A stretch of 64,000 nt of DNA from Aquila chrysaetos chrysaetos (lineage: Eukaryota; Chordata; Aves; Accipitriformes; Accipitridae), in assembly GCF_900496995.4 (NCBI RefSeq), contig NC_044005.1:31508363-31572362 (forward strand), given 5' to 3'. A program made the translations under genes and the position numbers. The notes beneath the pieces are model-generated. The model worked only from the letters and a program-made list of their open reading frames with translations, was not told the origin of the DNA and searched no databases. Every line of letters begins with the position of its first letter. The first letter of the stretch is position 1. Shown one piece after another: positions 1 through 9,800 of the stretch.

Positions 1-3000
1 TAATGTTTTCCATCTGACTCTCTATTTGGATCGCAGATTTATTGGCCCAAATGCTCTTGAGGTTTATGCACTGGAAGTACAGCAACTACTGCAAAAGCTA
101 TTTCTTTATTCCAGTTCTGAAGAGTTGCTCCTTGCCTGGTGCAAATACTCTCTCCTAAAGTGTCACAGCTCCTGTGAGAAGGTCCAAGCTGAAAAAAACG
201 TCTCAGGAATCCACAGAGCAATACAGTGTAGCTCTTTGTGTAAAACCAGTGTATCTTAATGCAGAAAAGCAAAAGGGGAAAAAAGTACAAAAACCAAAAT
301 AGGTCTCTGAGGGAGCAACCTCATAGACATTTAAACATATGCTGATTTTTTATAACAAGGCAAGCTGCATAGGTGCTGCCTCATATTATTAGCAACTGGA
401 ATAAACTGGCTATACACCATTCATGGGTGATAACATCTACATCTTTCATGACAGTGATACAAAAAACCCTGATACGCGGTGCTGACATTAATTATTGCTT
501 ACTTCCGGTTCATATTGGTCACCTAATTATTTTCTGAAAGAAAAGCCACCTCTATTATCATCAATTGGATCTCAAGAAAATTATCCTGTTTCCTCAGTGT
601 ACTGTGGTTTACTCCATATACAAAGAAGTTTAGATTTCTATACCAACTGTGTCTTCACTAATTAGACTTGATTCTGAGAATTCATTTCTTAACTAAGTGA
701 CACCTCCAGGGAATAGGAGTCCAGGATCAATCCTCAGGACAAAAGAATCTGTTTGGAAGCGTGACAGTCTCAGAGCTTTCTCACCTCTGCCAGGCACAGT
801 GAAGTCTCTTCACGTCCAGAACAGGAGCACGCTTTTGTTGATTTGCTCTGACAGAAGAGTCATGGACGCCGGTCAGTGCTGCTGCAGCGGCGCACGCAGC
901 TCGTCCCCTGCACCCCGAGCTTCTGAACTAGTGCAAGTTGGTCTCTGAGAAAGAATGAACCAGGTAATTAAGACAAAAAAGGGCCCAGATGGAAATGTAT
1001 GACAGGATCTGCACTGTTGGATGGCAGCTTAGGCTGCCATTTATGACTAAATGGGAGAGCACCATCTATACAATCTTCTCTGCATTTATTATGTGGCTCT
1101 TTTTTTTCCCCTGCTGTACTTCACATGGGTGCTTGAAGTTAGTTTCAATAAGAAGAGATGTCTTAATATTTTGAGGCATAAAGAAAGGTAATGACTTAAT
1201 CGTTTTTTTTATACAAACCTTCCAAAAAGTAAGGATAAGAATGAATGACTCCTTCCAGCTCAGAATGAGGCACTCTAGCAAGGGCCAACCTCACGAGCAA
1301 AAGAAACCTGAGGCTTTAAAGCTACTAGAAAAAGTGTTGTGGTCTGAAAGAGGAACAACCTAAGAAATGCTGCCCATTGTCTTAATGAAAATAATAGCAA
1401 GCTCAGGCACAGGAGGCCAAAAGCTATGCATGTTGTTCCTACCAACTGCAAAACACGTCTGTCCAAGCTAAACAGATGACAGTGACATAGACAGCTTTTC
1501 TTTTTTCTTCTTAGTTTTATGCTTCATCTTTGTGTTTGATACTGCTGAAGCATGAATAGTCCTCTGTTTTGAACAAGTTGTTTCCAAGCTATTTTAATAG
1601 TTTAGTCATAAATGGTACTGAGGAGTGTAAGTCCTGCTCTCAGAAATCAGCAAGTTGCACAAATCCATCCTAGAAGAGTAAAAACCTGAGACTGAACATG
1701 TCTGCAGGTATTCAAGTGGGACCTGAGAACGGGAGGACAGTAAAACTACCCCAGGAGCACTGAGAGAGCTGTTGTACTTTGAGTTACTGTTAAGCAGAAC
1801 AGAAGTTCTGTTTTATATATATAGTTTTCTAACAGAAAAAATATATGAAGAATTGATATGTATGGATCCTATTGCAGGATTGGCCCCTAATCCTAATTAT
1901 TTCTCTATTAACCTAAACTTTCTACATGGTTAATCCCTTTCTGATGTTATGACTATTGTATCTGCGTGTACTTTTATGAATGGCCTGGATTGTTTTACAT
2001 ATGAAAACACTTCAGACCAGATTTTATTTTTGTTAATTCTCACAAATGCTCTTACCCAGAACAGATATAAAATAAAATGAATCAAGCTGTAACAGAGGTA
2101 GAACCATAGCAGTACTCAAATGTGTTATCTGTAATTTATGAGACAATCGTTATCCACAGTATTAGAACAGGTGATTAACATCCACAGGAAAGAGGTCCAC
2201 CAGTATCACTAGTCATTTCTGTATTTTCCCACCAGCCCCAAAGATAACTTCCAAAATTTTAGCTATAAATTTTGCTCATGTAAATGGCAGTACAAGCACA
2301 CAGTCTTGTGCAGAAACACTGGAATAAATTTACATGTACAAATAATAATTTTTAAAAAATTTACAAAAAGCATGCAAGCATAGCTGTGGAATCTGACTTT
2401 GAGAATAATACCAGTGTTAAAAATATCCTAAGTGGTTTTTTATTTCCTTTAAAAATAATTCTGAAAAAAAAATCACTTGTAGAAATAAAAACATTTGCTT
2501 GCACAATTTAGGCAAAAAAAGGAAATTACTGAGTTTTGTTTCTAATAAAGTTTATTTCTTCTCCTTTCATCTTGGCTTTCAGTTACATACATGTTAAAAC
2601 TAGGTTTGCATATATGAGATGTAAAGAAACCTGTGAAGTATAATAAACAAACAAAAAGCATATCTGTGCATGTTGATGGATGGAGAAACTCCCATTCCTT
2701 CATCAAGTTCTCTGTATTTGAGAAGCTACCTTTTATGGTCAATAATCGGTACTCTACTTACGAAGATAGCTCCATTTTTTCTAATACAACTCTTACGTGC
2801 TTATCTGTGCATTCTCACGCACATGCCTGCGTGTATCCATGCACATACACACAAATTACCATGCTTTTATGCATACAGAATCAAATGGTTCAAGGGAATT
2901 GGTGACAAGATGCAAGCCTTTCACATCTCTGCCATTATTTTGCTCATTTTAGTAATGAAAAGACATTACTATCTGAAGGCTGTTTGTCAGAAATGAATAG

Positions 3001-5599
3001 GCTGTCTCATTCCAGGTCACTGGACAACTATCTGCATCACAAATGCACTTAGGAACAGAAGACTGGAAGGGACTATCGAGATCCTGATGGACTGTCAAGT
3101 CCAGCTCTCCCCATCACAGTCAACCATGCATTTTGTCCAGAATAGCCTACAGTATAGTCTTCGTGCATACCCAACCTGCAAAACACCTACGAAACTCTAT
3201 GACAGAATGAAGACTCCCTAGAAACAAAAAACTCAGAAGGTATCACTTGGGGAAGATGTAAAGTCTTGAAATTGCAAACTTTCCTTCAAAAGAAATTACC
3301 TTCCAAAGTGACTGAGTAGACTCTCCTTTATTTCCTTTACAAAGTATTTCTTCTGCAAGGATAATTTGGCATGCACACAAATGACATACAGTTTAACTAC
3401 TGTGATTTAAGTACACACTGTTAACACCGTGTTAGATCTCAGCCTCATTAAAGTATCTCTCACAGATAAGTATCTATGAGAGAAAACTGGTACCATGATT
3501 GGCTTGTGTGACTCACACTGCTAGACTGATGGAGTACGTAGTCATTTATGACTTATAATACGATGGGTTTAACTCCTTCTAAACCAGCACATATACAGAA
3601 GACTATGAACCCCAGCTCATGAAGAGAGAGAGATGCTTCTTGATTTTACTGCCCCCAAGCAGGCTCACCCCCCCCTGCCTGTACAGGTAACTCCAGCCTT
3701 GTATTTGAAGACAAACCGAGACCTGCTGGTTTGCTTCAAAATGCTGAAACAGAAACCATGATGGTTCAGAAACTGCTTCCAGGACGTGCCAGCTCTGCAG
3801 GCTGCATAACCACATGAGACACCTCAAAGTAAGTTGTCCCTGTTTGTGAGTCACACCCCTAAATGCTGTCTTTTCAGATACTGGTTGAGACCTCTTAGAG
3901 AGGCAAAGCCTGCAATACCTGTTCTGTGGATAAAAACGTCTTAAGTCTCCAGCGTGGCCAACCCAGTAGATTCTACATGTAGTAATATAAAACATATTTC
4001 AAACATAATTTTAATTACTGCTCCAGTAGATACAAGCACTTAACATTATTTTGTCAAAGATTTCACCAATATTTATACATACTCTGACACATAAATTATA
4101 AAAAAAGAAACACAACCTGTGTTTGAGACTTCCTGCAGTACAGTTATAATTCAAATTAGATCTGTGTCTCTTAAGCTAAAACCACTCCACTCGATGTCCA
4201 CAGTTTTAGAAGCATTTTAGTTATTGTACTATAACAACGTTTTGCAACATTCTAGAGCTCTCAAGTAAAATGTAAATAAAAGATCAAATCTAGCAAACAA
4301 GAAATGCATGACTACGTTCTTACAGAACTGCTTCACCAAGACTTAAAAATAAATGTTAGATAGAACTATAACCAAATAATTTGCTGCACTGTCCAACTCT
4401 AAACATCGGTTTTCTGGATGCAGAGGTGTAATGGCACTTTACACATGTACTAAATGTAGATACCCTTGCTCTTCCTACTTTTGTTCTGACCATGGACCAG
4501 GCTTTAATAAAAATCACATACAGTGTTAATAATATTTATCAGTAGCAGTAATTTTTGTATTCTAGATCTTATGATTGTGCACATTATAATTCATCCAAAG
4601 ATGAAACAACTATATCTATGTGGCTTTAAAATAAAATAGCGTTCAAATTCAGGATCAGGGATTTTAAAAAAGCAACCTTATTAATCTAGGGAAGTCAGGG
4701 AGGAAGGAAGGAGTAAAAAAGTTTTCCTTTGCTGTTGAGTTGTCAAAATGCTGGCTGAATATAGTAACAGAATTAAATTGCAGTAACTCCCATATACTCA
4801 AGAATGAGCAATGTCCCGTAAGATTGGAGCTCAACAAAAGGCTGAACTGGTTATGAGGTAAGTCTTAATTTTTAGTTATGATCTGATACTGTCCATAGAC
4901 AATGAATAAAAAACTCAGCTGAGGTGGAAAGGAGCTGGATTTGGATTGGCTAATCTGTATGGAATCAAGAAGACAGCAGGGTGAAATTTTAGTAGGAAAT
5001 GATTTAATAGAGAAGAAAGGAAGGACTGGATAAACCAACTGAAATACCAACAGACACCTGAGGAGAGATTAGGAGAGAAAGGAAACACCAGTAATAAGAC
5101 AAGCAGTATTTATTTTTTCAGTAATTAACAAAATTCCAACTCTGTCAAGAATGAGCACTGTTCAGGAAACTATCCTTTTTTTTACTGAATGAGTACAGCA
5201 TATAAATATTTTGAAGAGAGGCAAAACCGAATCCCTACCCTACGTACAATGGGTGACCTACAGCTCACGTCAAATAGGATGTAATGATAATTTGTAAATA
5301 TTGCATTGCAGAGCAGTGTTTTGCAATGGAGGTAATTTCACCATATCCAAACTACAGCGCCAAACACAGCGCTGCTGTCACAGATAAAAGCGAGCCAGAC
5401 AAAATAAACCAGTCATTTCTTGCAAAACTTTCCTCACGTGGAAAAGACTTTTGAATAGCAAACATTGTGCACCTGCCCTTCTCATCAAGGAGGGAATACA
5501 TCGCAACACACCTGACCACGGAGATACTGTGAAGATGACCGCTCATTTAAAAAAAGATCATCCAACGTCCAGAGACATACCATAAATTTAACAAACCTA
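1..5599. other. Non-coding flank; probably intron 1 of the divergent AP4S1 gene
   Basis: AT-rich DNA without a recognisable exon on either strand. I looked on the - strand for AP-4 sigma motifs (MIKFFLMVNKQGQTR, YEFIHNFVEVLD) and did not find them. It contains a degenerate CR1 piece near 3.05-3.23 kb and a small CpG-rich patch near 0.86-0.93 kb. The longest ORF (130 codons, - strand, 3603-3995) has no recognisable family. Confidence 0.5.
3050..3230 (-). mobile_element. Degenerate CR1 LINE fragment, antisense
   Basis: The stretch with GACTGGAAGGGACTATCGAG, then AAGTCCAG, CCCAACCTGC and ACTCCCTAGAAAC follows the order of landmarks in the reverse complement of a CR1 3' end. Divergence is high and the ends are approximate. 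Confidence 0.5.
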
Positions 5600-6136
5600 T
5601 TCTAAAGCCACCTCCTTGCGGGGCCAATTCAGCGCACCATTAAACCGCGCCGAGAGACTGAGGCGTCTGAACTCCCGGTGTGCTGTTCGCACGCCGGTCT
5701 CGGACGCGGGCCCGGGCCCGGCGGCGTTCCCGCGGACCCTCCCGAGGGCCTTGGACCCTCCCGCGGCGCGGAGCCGCCGCGGCGCCGGCGACCCAACCCT
5801 CCGCCGCCCCAGCGAAGCGCCACCGCTTCCGCTTTTCGCTTCAGAACGGACGGAAACCGCCCGGCCCGGCTGCGCTCCCCCGCGGCGGCGGCCGGGCCCG
5901 GGCCCGGGCCCGGGTCCGGTCACCGCCTGGGACCGGGCCTCCCCCCTCCTCGCGGCGGCGGCTGCCGACGGCGGGCTGCCCCGGAGCGGGCGGGGGCAGC
6001 GCGACAGAGACGGAGAGAGGCAGCGGCAGGACCGGCGGCCCCACGGCTGCTCCCCTGGCCGGTGTGCCGCCACCTCAGGCCCCGGAGGGGGCTCCCGGCC
6101 CCGGCCCGCTCCCCGCCCCCGGGGCACGGCGCTCAC

Positions 6137-6290
6137 CTCCCCTCCTGCGCATGCGCACTCCGCCGCCTTGCCCGCGCGGGAGGAGGAAGCCGAGGGGAGC
6201 GATTTCCCGGCACGCATCGCGCTGCTCCCTCTCCCTCCCCTCTCCTCCCCGCCTGGCCACGGGTGGGTGGGCCGACGGCTCGGCGGCTGT
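6137..6290 (-). other. AP4S1: Candidate first (non-coding) exon of the divergent gene, probably AP4S1
   Basis: On the - strand the sequence GGAG followed by gtgagc at 6136/6137 is the best 5' splice site in the CpG island on that strand. Transcription leftward from the shared promoter would give a short first exon ending here, with the intron running toward position 1. AP4S1 (adaptor complex AP-4 sigma subunit) is the head-to-head neighbour of STRN3 in human. I found no AP4S1 coding sequence in the window, so the assignment is by synteny, and the upstream edge of the exon is a guess. Confidence 0.35.
6146..6157. promoter_or_regulatory. NRF1 binding site
   Basis: TGCGCATGCGCA is a perfect palindromic match to the NRF1 consensus. 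It sits in the middle of the CpG island, about 330 bp upstream of the STRN3 start codon and just inside the candidate AP4S1 first exon. NRF1 motifs are typical of divergent housekeeping promoters. Confidence 0.75.
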
Positions 6291-6291
6291 A

Positions 6292-6299
6292 ATGGCGGC
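6292..6299 (+). promoter_or_regulatory. YY1-type motif near the likely STRN3 transcription start
   Basis: ATGGCGGC preceded by GTA is the downstream-of-start YY1 pattern common in TATA-less promoters. Such elements usually lie within tens of bases downstream of the start, so STRN3 transcription probably begins shortly upstream of 6292. The exact start site cannot be read from sequence alone. Confidence 0.5.
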
Positions 6300-6324
6300 T
6301 GGCGGCGGCTCGGCGCTGCTCTGA
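6292..6324 (+). other. Candidate upstream ORF in the STRN3 5' UTR
   Basis: ATG at 6292 in good context (G at -3, G at +4) opens a ten-codon ORF (MAAGGGSALL) ending in TGA at 6322-6324, 155 nt before the main start. It matters only if transcription starts upstream of it. It overlaps the YY1 motif, so the ATG may simply be part of that site. Confidence 0.4.
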
Positions 6325-6479
6325 CACCCGGATACTGCTCGGCGCAGCCCCCCCCCGCCTCCCCGAGCCCGGCCCGCCCCCCCCCCCTCCTCCCCGCCCC
6401 AGCCAGCTCCGTTCACCCCCTCCCTGGCCCCTGCTCCAGGCCCCCGCCGCGGGACGAGGAGGAGGGCTCCCCGCAGACA

Positions 6480-6812
6480 ATGGACGAGCACCCCGGAGCC
6501 GGAGGAGGCGGTGGGATGGCGGCCGCCCCGAGACCGCAGCAGCCACCGCCGCAGGCGGGTGGGAACATGAACCTGCAGTCGGGTGGGGGATGCGTGGGGG
6601 CCGGAGCCGGCGGCGGCGGAGGAGGAGGAGGAGGGCAACAGCAGCAGCCCCAGGGGCCCGCGGCCCCGGCTGGTCAGGAGGCGGCGGGCCCCGCCGAGCT
6701 GTCCCGGCCCCAGCACTACACCATCCCGGGGATCCTGCACTACATCCAGCACGAGTGGGCTCGTTTCGAGATGGAGAGGGCGCACTGGGAGGTGGAGCGG
6801 GCCGAGCTTCAG
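6480..6812 (+). CDS. STRN3: STRN3 exon 1, coding part (residues 1-111)
   Basis: The start ATG at 6480 has a strong Kozak context (A at -3, G at +4) and gives MDEHPGAGGG, matching the family's MDE start. A second in-frame ATG (Met13, 6516) also has a good context. Residues 41-60 are a run of ten Gly followed by Gln-rich sequence. Conservation becomes strict from ELSRPQHYTIPGILHYIQHE onward, which contains the caveolin-binding motif and the beginning of the coiled coil. The exon ends in phase 0 at GAGCTTCAG followed by the donor gtacgg. The reading frame is open upstream of the ATG for 288 codons, so the start rests on homology and context rather than on an upstream stop. Confidence 0.95.
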
Positions 6813-9800
6813 GTACGGGGGGGCGAGGGCGGGCTCAGCGCGGAGCGGGGCGCGGGCTGGGACCGGCGCGGTGGGCTCCGGGGACGGGGCCGCGCTCGGG
6901 GTGCGGGAGCAGAGCTCCCCGGGCTCGCGGAGCCCGCTGGGCCCCTGAGGCCGAGCCGGTCGCTGTGGCTTGGGGACGGTACCCGGGCGAGGTCCGGCGG
7001 GCGAAGCGGCGTCGCCGGCCGGCGGGGCCGGCGGAGGCGCAGCCCCTCACGGCCTGAGCTGGGCTCCTTTCCCTGGGGCAGCCATTTTGGTTTTTAGCAT
7101 GGCGCCCGCCTGGGCTCCTGGCTCCGGAGGCAGCCCCTGCTCTGCAGGCCTCTCGCCCGTACTGGCGTTGCGGGGCCCGGCGGACGGCAGGGGAAGGGCG
7201 GGCGCTGCCGCGGCGCGGGGCTGCTGACCCTCCTCCCCGCCCGCCGCGGCAGGGCGAGCTGCGCCTTGACAGCTGCCATCGTCTCCCTCGGCACAATGAC
7301 TCCGGGGCTCTCCGGGCCGGCGGCCTTCTCTGCCCTGGGTGCGGGTTATGGGCAGCAAGAGCCTCCGGGCCTGGGAGGGCTGGCGCCTCCCCGAAGCTCA
7401 GCGAGCGGTTGCTTTGGGGGCAGGAGTGCCTCCCGGCCGGGCGGGAGAGGACGAGGAAAGGGTGTTCAGGTAAATCTCCAGTGAGGGACTTGGCCAGGCG
7501 CTCTGGTTTGAGGCAGGTCGAGCTTGTGCTCACTTTCCTTCCCTCTCGTTCCTTTGGAGATTTCGTACGGGAGAAACAACTGCTGAAGAATATAGTGAGG
7601 AGTTGATGGGTCTGCAGCGTGGTGGTTGTAATATGCATGAAAGCACGAACTTTGCCTCTGGAACAAAAATGGCATAACTCTTCAGGGTAGAGAGCAAGTG
7701 TTGGAGTTCCACTATAGATCTCTTGCCATTAATGTTTGCTTTTAGCAATAGAAAGGATACCTCTACTAATTACTTTTACGTGTAAAAATGAAACTACACA
7801 TAGACTATTACAAGTTTATGTACAGATTATAAAATCCACTGAATGCGAGGTATCTGTACAGGAGTCATTATTCTTTTATAGGACAGAAATGTAGACAATT
7901 ACAAACTTCACTGCTTCTGAAGAATTTTTGGCGATTTTTTGTACCGAGTGAATGTTTACTGTCTTGAAGCAGCATTCCATCAAATTGCACTGTAATTAGA
8001 GTTTTTAATAGCATGCTGCAACAGTAGCCAACATTTGCGAGGTATTTACTTTCACATTTCAGAACCAAGAACTATACCTGAGCCTAGGCAATCCTTTCAG
8101 GACTTCTCAGCTCTATAATAAGCATGTAATCTGCACTATTTTTGTTACATTTATCATTAAGATAGAATTTTTAAAAAACACCAGGGGAAACAAATGAAGA
8201 AGTTTCGCTATTTCCTTCACTTACTGCTTGTCTTACCATTTTAAGCCTTGTGGAACGGCTCTTTTTAAAATCAGTTTGGTGGGCATTTTTAGTGGAGAAC
8301 AATTGACTCTCTTGTTTTCTCTAATGTCTTAGTAATATAGCACTATGTTTATAAATAAGGTGCTTAGTGCCATTTGTTAGCAAACAAAACCATCTTGAAA
8401 TATTTGTTTTATGCACAGGGTTGTTACTTTAAAACAAAGTACCACATTCTGTACTCTAATGTAAAGCTCAGTTCGGAGACTTTGAAAGCTCTGTCTGACT
8501 GAAAAAGAGCTGCTATGGACTCATGTGGCCTCTAGACACCATGATGTGTTCTTGCCAAGTCTGCAGCTTTTGTTTGCAGTTGCTGTTTCATGGCCATACT
8601 GTTTCAGTTGCTTATTTCTGAAGATACCGTAGTAGTTTTGACCCTGGCTATGTATGTGTTGATTCACTCTACCTCATGTGTGCATCAGGTCATGGGACTG
8701 AGACAGCATAGTCACTGCACAGTGCGTACGCATGAGGGTGGCGTTTTTTATAACTCTGGAAGCCCAGGATAGAAGAGGGGGAGGGCATTACCTTTGGATT
8801 TTAAATGTCAACCTGTACAGTGGTGAAGAGTGATACAGGAATGTGTTGAGAATATTTTTGGAAGAGATGTGTTTACCGGGCCTGCATCTTTCTGTTGTTC
8901 TGTAACTCAAGTTGTAAAGTCCCAGTATATTTTGTGGCTGGTAAAGCCTTAATAGTTTGGACCCCAAACAACGGTTTTGTCCATTGAAACTGCTGAGAGT
9001 GTTATTCATCTGTGTGATACTATGTACAAGTGTGAGGGGTTTGATGATTGAGGCCTCCTGGGTTGAAAGGAGAAAAAATAATTCTGCAGCATGACAATAG
9101 ATAATTAATATGGAAGTATGCGAGTTGGATGGTTTAGATGCAATTCTCCTCATGCAGGTAACTTCTTCCTTTCAACATGATAATAAACTCTCTAAACATT
9201 GTTTCTCAGTGCTGGCAATTACAAGTTCTTTCCGAGTTAACTTGATAACTTTGCAAACGATGCTTTATAAAAAGTATGTGGAAAACCAAATGAGTTAGTA
9301 ATATGTGTGATTTTATTTACCTGTTCTGAATTTATGACTTGCATTCCTCCAAAGAATAAGATACTTCCTTATCTGCGGTATGAAATTAATGGGACTCCTG
9401 TGTGATTTCCCCACCCACCACCTTCTTTTTTCCTGTATAGTTCAAGTGACTGGAAGAATTGCCCACCCCCAGTAGAAGTGCTCTTTGTATATGGGGGTGA
9501 TGGTGCAGGGAGAGATGATCTGTAGTAAGTTTATTCTTTCTTGGGTCTTGGTAATTTTACACTATCTTTTCCAACTGTTCAGGCACATGGCTGTTTTGTC
9601 TGTGTGCACAAGTGAAGCAGCATAATAATTTGCCAAATCTGTGTGTGCAAATTAGTACCAGGTACAGAAACGTCAAATATCAGGAGTGCAGTACTTGAAC
9701 CATAGTACACTTTTTTCCTTTCACTTGTAATACTGGCTGCCACAGTAACTTCTTTAGCATTTACTCACTGCTGTGTTGAAAGGAAATAGTCTGGCGTTGC

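Larger units (their letters stand above)
5600..7480. promoter_or_regulatory. CpG island with the probable bidirectional STRN3/AP4S1 promoter
   Basis: This 1.9-kb block is dense in CpG and GC boxes, in sharp contrast to the AT-rich DNA on both sides. It covers the STRN3 5' UTR, exon 1 and the start of intron 1. I see no TATA box. Visible motifs are a CCAAT box (5624-5628), a perfect NRF1 palindrome (6146-6157), YY1-type ATGGCGGC (6292-6299) and YY1-type GCCATTTTG (7081-7089). In human, STRN3 and AP4S1 lie head to head, so a shared promoter is expected. The island boundaries are approximate. Confidence 0.85.

Noticed and set aside
3603..3995. 130-codon - strand ORF
   Set aside because: No recognisable family or motif, no splice context, and it does not match AP-4 sigma. 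Probably a chance ORF.
1..5599. Search for AP4S1 coding exons on the - strand
   Set aside because: None of the conserved AP-4 sigma motifs could be found, so no coding exon is claimed.
5616..7097. 493-codon ORF on the + strand
   Set aside because: It is the CpG-island DNA, STRN3 exon 1 and intron 1 read through without splicing. Only 6480-6812 shows homology.
5597..7638. Long - strand ORFs (206, 236 and 267 codons) in the CpG island
   Set aside because: Arg/Gly/Pro/Ala-rich translations typical of stop-poor GC-rich DNA, with no recognisable domain.
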